From: Gaiellasilicea sp963806955
Lineage (GTDB): Bacteria; Actinomycetota; Thermoleophilia; Gaiellales; Gaiellaceae
DNA: 64,000 nucleotides
Reading direction: 5' to 3'
Assembly (NCBI GenBank): GCA_963806955.1
Contig: CAWDZG010000001.1
Coordinates: 496,001 to 560,000 of the forward strand
The notes below the pieces were generated by a model that had not been told where the DNA came from, made no database searches, and saw nothing but the letters and a program-made list of their open reading frames with translations. The translations under genes were made by a program, and so were the position numbers. Numbering within the stretch: the first letter of the stretch is position 1; every line of letters begins with the position of its first letter. Positions 34,622 through 43,426 of this stretch are shown in pieces.

Positions 34622-35273
34622 GGAGCACCGGCCCTTCGACGCAGAGACGCTTCAGCTCGCCGTCGAGCTCGACCGCGCAGCCGTAGCAGGCGCCGTAGCC
34701 GCAGGCCATCGGCGCCTCCCAGGCGAGCTGGGCGCCGGGCGCGACGGCCCGCAGCGCCGCGAGCATCGGCTCGGGCCCGCAGGCGAGCACGTCCCGCCGC
34801 TCGTCGGGCAGCAGCGCGGTCACGTACGTCGGCTCGAGGCAGACCTCGGCGTTCGGGACGAGCGCCGCCGCCTCCGCGTGCCAGGCGCTGCGGAAGCCGA
34901 GGATCGCAGGCGGGTTGCCGAGGGCCTCGGAGAGGTACGGCAGCGGCGCGACGCCGATGCCGCCGCCGACGAGCAGCGGCCGCTCGACCTCGAGGTCGAA
35001 GCCCGTGCCGAGCGGGCCGAGCACGTGGAGCGCGTCGCCCGGCTCCAGCGCGCAGAGCGCGCGCGTGCCGGGTCCGATCGGGTCGATCAGAAACACGAGC
35101 TCCGCGGCGGTCGCGAGGCAGACGCTCATCGGCCGTGGCAGCACCCGACCCGGCGCCTCGAGCATGAAGAACCGGCCGGGATCGCCGGCCTCGAGCTCGC
35201 CGCGCGCGATGCGCAACAGCGTGTACGGGCCGACCTGCTCGGTGCCGGTGACACGGCAGCGCTCGCGCCTCAT
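34611..35273 (-). CDS. pyrK: Dihydroorotate dehydrogenase electron-transfer subunit
   Basis: 220 residues. FAD-binding ferredoxin reductase-like fold (RPMSVCLA, VGGGIGVAPLPYLSEAL), and a C-terminal [2Fe-2S] site with cysteines in MACGYGACYGCAVEL plus KRLC. It passes electrons from PyrD FMN to NAD. The ATG overlaps the carB stop (ATGA). Its presence marks the class 1B enzyme. Confidence 0.94.
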   Translation of the reverse strand: MRRERCRVTGTEQVGPYTLLRIARGELEAGDPGRFFMLEAPGRVLPRPMSVCLATAAELVFLIDPIGPGTRALCALEPGDALHVLGPLGTGFDLEVERPLLVGGGIGVAPLPYLSEALGNPPAILGFRSAWHAEAAALVPNAEVCLEPTYVTALLPDERRDVLACGPEPMLAALRAVAPGAQLAWEAPMACGYGACYGCAVELDGELKRLCVEGPVLRAA

Positions 35274-38209
35274 GCCGCCGCCTGCTCCCGCTCGATTCGC
35301 TCCTGGAGCGAGCTGGCGATCTCCGCCCGCGCGTTCGCGATCGCGTCGACCGCCAGCTTCGCGCCCGAGAGCGTGGTGATGCAGGGCAGCCGTGCGGAGA
35401 GCGCCGCCTGGCGGATCAGGGCGCCGTCGCGGCGCGCCCCGGAGCCCTGCGGCGTGTTGACGACGAGATCGCAGCGGCCGGCGCGAATCGCATCGACGAC
35501 CGCCGCACCCTTCTCGAGCACCTCGACGTCGAGCCCGTCGAGGACGGCTGCGGTGCCGGCGGTGGCGAGCAGGTGGAAGCCGAGGGAGGCGAGCGCCTCG
35601 GCGACGGGGAGGATCGACGCCTTGTCCGCGTCGCGCACGGAGAGGAACGCCGCGCCGCCCGTCGGCAGGGGCCGTCCGGCGGCGCGCTCGGCCTTCGCGA
35701 AGGCGGTCGGCAGGTCGGCTGCGCTCGCCATCACCTCTCCGGTCGAGCGCATCTCCGGCCCGAGCACGGGGTCTGCGCCCGGGAAGCGTGCGAACGGCAG
35801 CACCGCCGCCTTCACGCTCACCTGCTCGGGCCGCCGTTCGCGCGGCAGCGCCAGCTCGTGGAGACGCGCGCCTGCGGCGAGCCGGACGGCGGCATCGACG
35901 AGGTTGACGCCGGTCGCCTTGCTCGCGAACGGAACCGTGCGCGAGGCACGCGGGTTCGCCTCGAGCACCGAGACCTCGCCGTTGACCAGAGCAAGCTGGA
36001 CATTCAGCAAGCCGACGACGCCGAGCGCGGGCCCGAGCCGGCGCACGATCCTGCAGACCTCCTCGTACGCCTCGCCGTCGAGGGACGGCGCCGGGAGCAC
36101 ACAGGAGCTGTCGCCCGAGTGGACGCCTGCCTCCTCGACGTGCTCCATCACCGCGCCGACGTGGACGGAGACGCCGTCGCAGAGCGCGTCGACGTCGATC
36201 TCGAGCGCACCCTCGAGGAACCGGTCGACGAGCACCGGGCCTGTGACGTCGGCCATGGCCGCCAGCACCTGTCCCTCGTCGTAGCAGACCCGCATCGCGC
36301 GGCCGCCGAGCACGTAGGAGGGCCGGACGAGCACCGGGTAGCCGACGCGCGCGGCGATCTCGACCGCCTCCGCCGGCGCCGCCGCGATCCCCCAGTCCGG
36401 GCAGCGGACACCGAGCTCGGCGAGCAGCTGCCCGAAGCGCTCCCGGTCCTCGGCGAGGTCGACGGCCTCGTACGGCGTGCCCAGCACCTTGAAGCCGGCG
36501 GCCTCGATCGCGCTCGCGAGCTTCAGCGGCGTCTGGCCACCGAACTGGATCACGACCCCTTCCGGCTGCTCCCGCTCGCAGATCGCGAGCACCGACTCGA
36601 CGTCGAGCGGCTCGAAGTAGAGCCGATCGGAGGTGTCGTAGTCGGTCGAGACGGTCTCGGGGTTGCAGTTGACCATGATCGCCTCGTAGCCGAGCGCGCG
36701 GAAGCTCTGGGCCGCGTGGACGCAGCAGTAGTCGAACTCGATCCCCTGACCGATCCGGTTCGGGCCGGAGCCGAGGATGACGACGCGCGGCTTCCCCGTG
36801 ACCGGCACCGGCTCGTCGGCCTCGCCGCGGGTCGAGTAGTAGTAGTTCGAGTCGGCGGCGACCTCGCCGGCGCAGGAGTCGACGCGCCGGTAGGCCCGCG
36901 CTCCCTGCGGCGGCCCCTCGTCGCGCAGCTGCTCCAGCTCGCGCCGGAACCACGGGTGCAGGTCGTCCGGCAGGTCGTCGAGCGACGCCCAGGGGGTCAC
37001 GGCGCCCGCGTCGAGCTCCCGGCTGCACCACGCCTTCCAGAACGCCTCCTGGAACGTCCGGCCGATCCCCATCGCCTCGCCCACGCTCTTCATCTGCGTC
37101 CCGAGCGTCGTGTCGGCACCGGGGAACTTCTCGAAGGCGAAGCGCGGGAACTTGACGACGCAGTAGTCGAGCGTGGGCTCGAAGCTCGCCGGGGTCGTCT
37201 TCGTCAGGTCATTCGGGATCTCGTCGAGCGTGTAGCCGACGGCGAGCTTCGCCGCGACCTTGGCGATCGGGTAGCCGGTCGCCTTCGACGCCAGTGCCGA
37301 GGAGCGCGACACGCGCGGGTTCATCTCGATCACACGGATGTCGCCGGTCTCCCGGTCGCGTGCGAACTGGATGTTCGAGCCGCCGGTCTCGACGCCGACG
37401 GCGCGGACGATCGCGGCCGCCGCGTCGCGCAGCTCCTGGTAGGCCTCGTCGGAGAGCGTCAGCTGCGGCGCGACGGTGACCGAGTCGCCCGTGTGGACGC
37501 CCATCGGGTCGAGGTTCTCGATCGAGCAGACGATCACGACGTTGTCGCGGCGGTCGCGGATCACCTCCAGCTCGAACTCGTCCCAGCCCTTGACCGACTC
37601 CTCGACGAGCACCTGGCCGATCGGGCTCTCGCGGAGGCCGCGCTCGACCTGCGCGCGCAGCTCCGCCTCGGTGGAGACGAACCCGCCCCCGTGGCCGCCG
37701 AGCGTGAACGCCGGCCGCACGACCGCGGGCAGCGCAACGCCGGCGAGGTCGCCCGGGCCCGTCACGATCCGTGACGTCGGCACGGTGAGACCGCAGCTCT
37801 GCACGGCGTTGCGGAAGAGCTCCCGGTCCTCGGCGCGGCGGATCACGTCGACGTCGGCGCCGAGCAGCTCGATCCCGAGCGCGTCGAGCACGCCCTCGTC
37901 GGACAGCTCGATCGCAAGATTGAGCGCCGTCTGGCCGCCGAGCGTCGGCAGCAGCGCGTCGGGCCGTTCGCGGCCGAGCACGTCGGCGACGCTCTCGAGG
38001 TCGAGCGGCTCGAGGTAGGTGGCGTCTGCGAAGCCGGGATCGGTCATGATCGTCGCCGGGTTCGAGTTGACGACGATCGTGCGGAAGCCGTCCTCGCGCA
38101 GCACCTTCAGCGCCTGGCAGCCCGCGTAGTCGAACTCGCACGCCTGTCCGATCACGATCGGGCCGGAGCCGATCAGGCAGATCGAGGAAAGATCGGTCCT
38201 ACGCGGCAT
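35270..38209 (-). CDS. carB: Carbamoyl-phosphate synthase large subunit (short)
   Basis: 979 residues against about 1070 in E. coli. Both ATP-grasp halves are present (IGSGPIVIGQACEFDYAG; LGSGPNRIGQGIEFDYCC) and the C-terminal allosteric domain ends with ITTLSGAKLAVDAI. The missing length is in the middle oligomerisation domain (about residues 390-465 remain of a usual 150). It makes carbamoyl phosphate with CarA. Starts 11 bases inside carA. Confidence 0.95.
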   Translation of the reverse strand: MPRRTDLSSICLIGSGPIVIGQACEFDYAGCQALKVLREDGFRTIVVNSNPATIMTDPGFADATYLEPLDLESVADVLGRERPDALLPTLGGQTALNLAIELSDEGVLDALGIELLGADVDVIRRAEDRELFRNAVQSCGLTVPTSRIVTGPGDLAGVALPAVVRPAFTLGGHGGGFVSTEAELRAQVERGLRESPIGQVLVEESVKGWDEFELEVIRDRRDNVVIVCSIENLDPMGVHTGDSVTVAPQLTLSDEAYQELRDAAAAIVRAVGVETGGSNIQFARDRETGDIRVIEMNPRVSRSSALASKATGYPIAKVAAKLAVGYTLDEIPNDLTKTTPASFEPTLDYCVVKFPRFAFEKFPGADTTLGTQMKSVGEAMGIGRTFQEAFWKAWCSRELDAGAVTPWASLDDLPDDLHPWFRRELEQLRDEGPPQGARAYRRVDSCAGEVAADSNYYYSTRGEADEPVPVTGKPRVVILGSGPNRIGQGIEFDYCCVHAAQSFRALGYEAIMVNCNPETVSTDYDTSDRLYFEPLDVESVLAICEREQPEGVVIQFGGQTPLKLASAIEAAGFKVLGTPYEAVDLAEDRERFGQLLAELGVRCPDWGIAAAPAEAVEIAARVGYPVLVRPSYVLGGRAMRVCYDEGQVLAAMADVTGPVLVDRFLEGALEIDVDALCDGVSVHVGAVMEHVEEAGVHSGDSSCVLPAPSLDGEAYEEVCRIVRRLGPALGVVGLLNVQLALVNGEVSVLEANPRASRTVPFASKATGVNLVDAAVRLAAGARLHELALPRERRPEQVSVKAAVLPFARFPGADPVLGPEMRSTGEVMASAADLPTAFAKAERAAGRPLPTGGAAFLSVRDADKASILPVAEALASLGFHLLATAGTAAVLDGLDVEVLEKGAAVVDAIRAGRCDLVVNTPQGSGARRDGALIRQAALSARLPCITTLSGAKLAVDAIANARAEIASSLQERIEREQAAA

Positions 38210-39236
38210 CCCGCACCTCCGTCAGCCAGCGCTCGAGGATCGGCCAGGCGTCGTGCGGGCCCGGCCCCGCCTCGGGATGGAACTGCACCGACCGCGCACT
38301 CAGGTCGGGGAAGTCGAGCCCCTCGACGGTGCCGTCGTAGAGCGAGACGTGCGTCGCCTCCTCGCCTTCGGCGGGCGCGACCGCGAAGCCGTGGTTCTGG
38401 CTCGTCACGAGCACCCGTCCGCTCCGGCGGTCGAGCACGGGATGGTTCGTCCCGCGGTGCCCGAACGGGAGCTTGTACGTCTCGTGACCCGTGGCGAGCC
38501 CGAGCAGCTGGTGGCCGAGGCAGATCCCGAGCACCGGCACGCGGCCGAGCAGCTCGCGGATGGCGGCCACCTCCTCGTGCAGAGGCTCCGGGTCGCCCGG
38601 CCCGTTCGAGAGCAGCACGGCGTCGTGGCGCGCGAGCTCGTCCGCGTCGACGGTGTGTGGATAGACGGTCACGTGCGCGCCGGCGCCGGCGAGCCGGCGC
38701 AGGATCGAGCGCTTGCAGCCGTAGTCGACGACCGCGACCCGGAGCGACCCGGCGTCGCAGTAGACGTACGGCTCGGGCGTCGAGACCTGGGCGACGAGAG
38801 CGGCACCCGCCATCGACGGCCGCTGCCGGACCTCGGCCAGCGCGTCCTCCTCCACGAGGGCTCCGCTGACTGCCACTGCCCGCATCGCGCCGCCCTCGCG
38901 CAACCGCAGGACGAGCGAGCGCGTGTCGACGCCGGTGAGCGCGACCACGCCCCGCTCGACCAGCCAGTCCGTCCATTCCGGCCCGCGCGCCTCGCGCATC
39001 AGCACCGCCTTCGCGTGCGGGAGCGTCGACTCCGCCCGGCCGTCCGCGACGCCGTAGTTGCCGACCATCGGCGCCGTGAAGCAGACGAGCTGCTGGGCGA
39101 AGCTCGGGTCGGTGACGGTCTCCTGGTAGCCGGTCATCGCCGTCGTGAAGACCGCCTCGCCGAACGCGGCGCCGTCGGCTCCGACCGACGTGCCCCGGAA
39201 GACCGTCCCGTCCTCGAGCGCGAGGAACGCGCTCAT
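38199..39236 (-). CDS. carA: Carbamoyl-phosphate synthase small subunit
   Basis: 345 residues. The glutaminase domain has GICLGHQLLGLATG (nucleophile Cys) and VQFHPEAGPGPHDA (His and Glu of the triad). It supplies ammonia to CarB. The ATG overlaps the pyrC stop (ATGA). Confidence 0.95.
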   Translation of the reverse strand: MSAFLALEDGTVFRGTSVGADGAAFGEAVFTTAMTGYQETVTDPSFAQQLVCFTAPMVGNYGVADGRAESTLPHAKAVLMREARGPEWTDWLVERGVVALTGVDTRSLVLRLREGGAMRAVAVSGALVEEDALAEVRQRPSMAGAALVAQVSTPEPYVYCDAGSLRVAVVDYGCKRSILRRLAGAGAHVTVYPHTVDADELARHDAVLLSNGPGDPEPLHEEVAAIRELLGRVPVLGICLGHQLLGLATGHETYKLPFGHRGTNHPVLDRRSGRVLVTSQNHGFAVAPAEGEEATHVSLYDGTVEGLDFPDLSARSVQFHPEAGPGPHDAWPILERWLTEVRDAA

Positions 39237-40489
39237 CCGTGCACCACCCGTCCGTCGGCGACGGTCTTCAGCACCACGCCGCGCAGCGTGCGGCCGAGCA
39301 GCCAGGAGTTCGCCGAGCGCGAGCGGAAGCCGGCCTCCTCGACCGTCCACTCCGCCTGCAGGTCGAGCAGGACGAGGTTCGCGCGGGCACCGACCTCGAC
39401 GCGGGGCTCGGGGAGGCCGAGCGAGCGGGCAGGCCCCTTCGACATTCGCTCGAGCAGCACCTCCAGCGGGAGCAGGCCCGGCTCGACGAGGTGGGTGTAG
39501 AGCGCGGCGAACGACGTCTCGAGACCCGTGACCCCGAACGGAGCCTCCTCGAACGGTGTCTCCTTCTCCTCCCGCGAGTGCGGCGCGTGGTCCGTGGCGA
39601 TGCAGGCGATCGTGCCGTCGCGAAGCGCCTCGAGCAGCGCTCGCCGGTCCTCCTCGCCGCGGAGCGGCGGGTTCATCTTCACGTTCGGGTCGAGCGAGCG
39701 GACGGCCTCGTCGGTGAGGACCAGGTGGTGCGGTGTCACCTCGGCGGTCGCCTCGACGCCGCGCTCGTGCGCCGTGCGGAGCGCCTCGACGGACTCCCGC
39801 GCCGACAGGTGCATCAGATGCAGCGGGCTGTCCTCGTAGGCCGCGAGCGAGAGGTCGCGCTCGACCATCGCGCTCTCCGCGACCGAGGGATACGGCGCGA
39901 AGCCGAGCTCGGCCGCGACCGGGCCTTCGTGCATCTGCCCGTCGCGCGACAGCGTCGGCTCCTCGCAGTGGAGCGCGAGCTTGCGGCCGGTGGTGCCGCC
40001 GTACTGCAGCGCCCGGCGCATCAGGCCGGCGGACGTGACGGGGCGCCCGTCGTCGGTGAACGCGGCCGCGCCGGCGTCGGCGAGCTCGCCCATCTCGGTC
40101 AGCTCGTCGCCGCCGAGCCGCTTCGAGATCGCCGCCATGAAGCCGGTGGGGACGAGCGCCTCGCGCCGGGCCGTCTCGACGAGCGAGCCGAGCACCGCGG
40201 CCGAGTCGACGACCGGATCGGTGTTCGGCATCGCGAGGATCGCGCAGTAGCCGCCCGCCGCAGCGGCCGCGGTGCCGCTCGCGATCGTCTCCTCGTCCTC
40301 CCGCCCCGGTGACCGGAGGTGGACGTGCGGGTCGACAAAGGCGGGTGCGAGCACGTGCGCCGTGGCCGGAGCGGGCTCGATCGCGGCGACCACGCCGTCG
40401 GTGACGGTGACGGCGACGCACTCGCCGCCGCCGAGCCGGCCGGTCAGCACGAGGCTGTCCGAGCGGCCGTTCCGGCAGAAGAGCGTCAT
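39233..40489 (-). CDS. pyrC: Dihydroorotase (class I)
   Basis: 418 residues. DPHVHLRSPGREDEET supplies the HxH metal ligands, and CIATDHAPHSREEKE the catalytic Asp and further His. It closes carbamoyl aspartate to dihydroorotate. Its ATG overlaps the pyrB stop (ATGA), so the enzymes of consecutive steps are translationally coupled. Confidence 0.95.
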   Translation of the reverse strand: MTLFCRNGRSDSLVLTGRLGGGECVAVTVTDGVVAAIEPAPATAHVLAPAFVDPHVHLRSPGREDEETIASGTAAAAAGGYCAILAMPNTDPVVDSAAVLGSLVETARREALVPTGFMAAISKRLGGDELTEMGELADAGAAAFTDDGRPVTSAGLMRRALQYGGTTGRKLALHCEEPTLSRDGQMHEGPVAAELGFAPYPSVAESAMVERDLSLAAYEDSPLHLMHLSARESVEALRTAHERGVEATAEVTPHHLVLTDEAVRSLDPNVKMNPPLRGEEDRRALLEALRDGTIACIATDHAPHSREEKETPFEEAPFGVTGLETSFAALYTHLVEPGLLPLEVLLERMSKGPARSLGLPEPRVEVGARANLVLLDLQAEWTVEEAGFRSRSANSWLLGRTLRGVVLKTVADGRVVHG

Positions 40490-41388
40490 GCGACCACCTC
40501 GAGCGCACGCCGGGCGACGAGCACGTCCTCCAGGACGGCCATCCGGACTGCGAGACCCGCCCGCACCTGGTCGAGGATCAGCGAGTCGGGCCCGTCCGCG
40601 ACGCGGCCGTCGATCTCGACGCCGCGGTTGATCGGGCCTGGATGCATCACCTTCTGGCCCGGGCGCAGCCGTTCGGGCGTGATCCCCCAGCGCGCCGCGT
40701 ACTCGCGCAGGCTGGGGACGTAGGCCGACTCCATCCGTTCGCGCTGCATGCGCAGGACGTAGACGACGTCGGCGGACTCGATCGCCTCGATCTCAGTGGC
40801 GGTCGCGCAACCGAGCGCCTCGATGCCGCGCGGCAGCAGCGTCGGGGGGCCGACGAGCGTGACGTGCGCGCCGACGAGTTCGAGCGCCTGGACGAGTGAG
40901 CGGGCGACGCGGCTGTGGAGCACGTCGCCGACGATCGCGACGTGGAGCCCGTCGAGCGAGCCGAGCGCCTCGCGCATCGTGAAGAGGTCGAGCAGCGCCT
41001 GGGTCGGGTGCTGGTGCTTCCCGTCGCCTGCGTTGACCACGGCGGCATCCGAGTAGCGGGCGACGAGCGCGGGCGCGCCGATCTGCGCGTGTCGGACGAC
41101 GATCGCGTCCGGCCCGTACTGCGCGAGCGTCAGCACGGTGTCCTTGAGCGACTCGCCCTTGTCGACCGACGAGCCGGCCGCCTTCAGCGACAGCACGTCC
41201 GCGCCGAGCCGCTTCGCGGCGAGGTCGAAGCTCGACGACGTGCGCGTGGACGATTCGAAGAAGAGGCTGAGCACGAGCTTGCCGCGCAGGGTCTGCTGCG
41301 ACCGTCCCCCAGCCTGCCCCGCCGCCGCGTCGAGGATCCGCTCGACGTCGTCGCGACTCAGGTCGCCGATCGAGAGCAGGTGCCTCAT
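40486..41388 (-). CDS. pyrB: Aspartate carbamoyltransferase catalytic subunit
   Basis: 300 residues. FFESSTRTSSSFDLA (carbamoyl phosphate loop) and DKGESLKDT, then HPTQALLDLFT and HPGPINRGVEI, are all typical. It condenses carbamoyl phosphate and aspartate. No PyrI subunit is encoded nearby. The ATG overlaps the pyrR stop (ATGA). Confidence 0.96.
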   Translation of the reverse strand: MRHLLSIGDLSRDDVERILDAAAGQAGGRSQQTLRGKLVLSLFFESSTRTSSSFDLAAKRLGADVLSLKAAGSSVDKGESLKDTVLTLAQYGPDAIVVRHAQIGAPALVARYSDAAVVNAGDGKHQHPTQALLDLFTMREALGSLDGLHVAIVGDVLHSRVARSLVQALELVGAHVTLVGPPTLLPRGIEALGCATATEIEAIESADVVYVLRMQRERMESAYVPSLREYAARWGITPERLRPGQKVMHPGPINRGVEIDGRVADGPDSLILDQVRAGLAVRMAVLEDVLVARRALEVVA

Positions 41389-41963
41389 GTCTGCTCCTCC
41401 GGGGAGCCGACGAGCAGGATCCGGTCGGCGCCGTCCGTCTCCTCGAGCTCGACCTGGATCCGTTCGCTGCGGGCCGTCGGCAGGTTCTTGCCCACGTAGT
41501 CCGGGCGGATCGGCAACTCGCGGTGGCCGCGGTCGACGAGCACGGCGAGCTGCACCCGTGCCGGGCGCCCGCGCTCGAAGAGCGTCTCGATCGCGGCCCG
41601 GATCGTGCGCCCGGTGTAGAGGACGTCGTCGACGAGGACGACCGTCGTCCCCTCGAGCGGGAGGTCGAGGCTCGTCGCGTGGACGACGGGCTGCTCGGCG
41701 CCCGCGACGGCATCGTCGCGGTGGAAGGTGATGTCGACCGCCCCGAGCGCGACCTCCTCCCCGCTCCGCTCCTCGATCAGTGCGGCGAGCCGCTCGGCGA
41801 GCGGCACGCCGCGCGTGTGGATGCCGACGAGCGCCAGGCGGCCGAGGTCGTCGTTGCGCTCGATGATCTCGTGCGCGATCCGCGAGAGGGTGCGGCCGAG
41901 GCCCTCCGCGTCCAGCAGTGTCTTGACCGCTGTGCGGTCCGGTACGTGCGTGCTCATTCCCAT
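41385..41963 (-). CDS. pyrR: Pyrimidine operon regulator/uracil phosphoribosyltransferase
   Basis: 192 residues. The PRPP motif VVLVDDVLYTGRTIRAA and the early IAHEIIERN region are typical of PyrR. It binds pyr mRNA in response to UMP/UTP. The leader has a PyrR-binding loop overlapping the ribosome-binding site, so it should repress its own translation and, through the chain of coupled overlaps, the whole operon. Either Met1 or Met3 could be the start. Confidence 0.95.
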   Translation of the reverse strand: MGMSTHVPDRTAVKTLLDAEGLGRTLSRIAHEIIERNDDLGRLALVGIHTRGVPLAERLAALIEERSGEEVALGAVDITFHRDDAVAGAEQPVVHATSLDLPLEGTTVVLVDDVLYTGRTIRAAIETLFERGRPARVQLAVLVDRGHRELPIRPDYVGKNLPTARSERIQVELEETDGADRILLVGSPEEQT

Positions 41964-41996
41964 CCTTTCCGGCCTCTCTGGACCGGGTTAAAGGGT
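41964..41996 (-). promoter_or_regulatory. PyrR-binding loop over the pyrR ribosome-binding site
   Basis: On the minus strand CCGG-TCCAGAGAGG-CCGG (revcomp 41969-41986) matches the known PyrR loop consensus (UCCNGNGAGG). Flanking CCTTT (before) can pair with AAAGG (after), which is the ribosome-binding site of pyrR. PyrR bound to this hairpin would block translation, as described for mycobacterial pyr operons. Confidence 0.75.
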
Positions 41997-42004
41997 CGGG
42001 CGGG

Positions 42005-42010
42005 ACTCTA
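42005..42010 (-). promoter_or_regulatory. Candidate -10 box of the pyr operon
   Basis: TAGAGT on the minus strand. It predicts a start near 41998, so that the transcript begins directly ahead of the PyrR hairpin. No good -35 box is visible. Confidence 0.4.
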
Positions 42011-42045
42011 GCGCGCGCGCCGGACGACCGCCACGCTTCGCGCGG

Positions 42046-42148
42046 CTACTCCGCCGGGGCGGGGTCGTCGGGCTCGGTCAGCGCCTCGATCGCGTCCTTC
42101 GCGGCCGGTGGCGTCGTCCGCGAGCGCGACCTGCACCAGCTCGTTCAT
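42046..42148 (-). CDS. Small acidic ORF after RNase Z (one frameshift)
   Basis: The ATG overlaps the rnz stop (ATGA). The frame MNELVQVALADDAT continues in the next frame as AAKDAIEALTEPDDPAPAE and stop if one extra base near 42105 is removed, giving 33 residues. Helical and acidic at the end. The tight coupling and coherent amino acid pattern argue that it is real, but it is short and broken as given. Function unknown. Confidence 0.4.
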
Positions 42149-43122
42149 GAGCCCGACGGTACTTCAGCCCGCGGCAGGCGTGCGCCGCGCTTCACGAGCT
42201 CCGGGCTCCCGCGCTCGGCGAACGGCAGCTCGATCAGGTCGAAGTCCCGCGGCACGACCGTGTCCGGAAAGACACTCCGGGCCTCGCGCTCGACGTCGCC
42301 GCCCCCGTAACGGCTGGAGAGGTGCGTGAGCGCCAGCAGCCGCACCTGCGCGTCCCGCGCGACGCGAGCCGCCTCGAGTGCGGTCGAGTGCTCGGTCTCC
42401 TGCGCCCGTTCCGCCTCGTCCTCGCAGAAGGTCGCCTCGTGCACGAGCAGGTCGGCGCCGAAGGCTGCCTCGACGACCACGTCTGAGGGCGCCGTGTCGC
42501 CCGTGAGCACCACCTTCCGTCCCGGTCGCGTCTCCCCGACCACCTCCTCGGCCGTGACGACGCGGCCGTCCGCGAGCGTGACGCTCTGCCCGTCCTGAAG
42601 CGCACCGCGCTCGGGGCCGAACGGGACGCCGAGCGCGTCCGCCGTGGCGACGTCGAAGCGGCCGGGCCGCTCGTCCTCGACCAGCGCGTATCCGAGCGCA
42701 TCGCGGCCGTGCCGGACTGCGAACGAGCGCAACTCGTACCCGTCGCGCGGCAGAGCCGCGCCCGCGGCGAGCTCGACGACGACGACCTCGTAGGTCAGCC
42801 GCCCGAAGATCCGGCGCAGCGAGTGCAGCAGCTCGTCCAGGCCCTTCGGGCCGTACAGCGTCAGCGGCGCCTCGCGGCCGCGCAGGGCGAACGTCTTCAG
42901 CATCCCCGGCAGGCCGAGGAAGTGGTCGGCATGGAAGTGCGTCAGGAAGATCTCGTGCAGATCGACGAGGCCGACGTCGGAGCGGAGCAGCTGCCGCTGG
43001 GTTCCCTCGCCGCAGTCGAAGAGCAGCCGCTCGCCGCCGCGGCGCACGAGCGTCGCCGAAGGCCCACGCCTTGCGGTCGGCATCGAGCCGGCGGTGCCGA
43101 GGAAGACGACGTCGAGATCCAC
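42145..43122 (-). CDS. rnz: Ribonuclease Z
   Basis: 325 residues. FLGTAGSMPT at the start, zinc motif THFHADHFLGLPG, and DTAPSD and LTHLSSRY downstream. It trims tRNA 3' ends; both tRNA genes in the window lack an encoded CCA, which fits RNase Z processing. The ATG at 43122 is followed by the family N-terminus DLDVVFLGT. Confidence 0.93.
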   Translation of the reverse strand: MDLDVVFLGTAGSMPTARRGPSATLVRRGGERLLFDCGEGTQRQLLRSDVGLVDLHEIFLTHFHADHFLGLPGMLKTFALRGREAPLTLYGPKGLDELLHSLRRIFGRLTYEVVVVELAAGAALPRDGYELRSFAVRHGRDALGYALVEDERPGRFDVATADALGVPFGPERGALQDGQSVTLADGRVVTAEEVVGETRPGRKVVLTGDTAPSDVVVEAAFGADLLVHEATFCEDEAERAQETEHSTALEAARVARDAQVRLLALTHLSSRYGGGDVEREARSVFPDTVVPRDFDLIELPFAERGSPELVKRGARLPRAEVPSGS

Positions 43123-43151
43123 GCCGCAAGTCTAGGGCGGGGTCTGGCGGG

Positions 43152-43388
43152 TCAGGGCAGGACGAGCACCTGGCCGGGGACGATCGTCGCCCCGCGCAGG
43201 CCGTTTCGCTGCGTGATCTCCCAGACGCCCTCGCGGGGATCGGCGTAGCCGGTGGACGCGATCGACCAAAGCGTGTCGTACGGCTGGACGACGTAGCCGC
43301 GCTCCGGCCCGGACGCGTCCGACGTGCGGGCGAACGCGGCCCAGACGAAGACACCGACCAGTGCGAGAATGAGAATCCGTCCGAACAT
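43152..43388 (-). CDS. LysM protein under SOS control (YneA-like)
   Basis: 78 residues: one membrane helix (ILILALVGVFVWAAF) then a LysM domain (YVVQPYDTLWSIASTGYAD to VPGQVLVLP). This is the layout of YneA/DivS-type cell division inhibitors, which act at the membrane during the SOS response. Two LexA boxes flank its start, one covering the ATG. An upstream in-frame GTG at 43412 lies between the boxes and is less likely, because transcription is predicted to begin near 43391. No lexA gene is in the window. Confidence 0.85.
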   Translation of the reverse strand: MFGRILILALVGVFVWAAFARTSDASGPERGYVVQPYDTLWSIASTGYADPREGVWEITQRNGLRGATIVPGQVLVLP

Positions 43389-43395
43389 GTGTTCG
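43382..43395. promoter_or_regulatory. LexA box 1 (over the start codon)
   Basis: CGAACATGTGTTCG is a perfect palindrome matching the Gram-positive/actinobacterial SOS box CGAAC-n4-GTTCG. It covers the ATG of the LysM gene and the predicted transcript start. Confidence 0.85.
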
Positions 43396-43397
43396 CC

Positions 43398-43426
43398 ATG
43401 ATGCACGAACACGTGTTCGCTGTCAA
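43398..43426 (-). promoter_or_regulatory. Promoter of the LysM/SOS gene
   Basis: TTGACA (43426-43421) and CATCAT (43403-43398) are spaced by 17 bases on the minus strand. LexA box 2 lies inside the spacer and box 1 just downstream of the -10, a fully blocked layout when LexA is bound. Start near 43391 gives a leaderless or nearly leaderless mRNA. Confidence 0.65.
43406..43419. promoter_or_regulatory. LexA box 2 (promoter spacer)
   Basis: CGAACACGTGTTCG, a perfect SOS-box palindrome, lies between the -35 and -10 hexamers and 24 bases from box 1. Confidence 0.85.
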
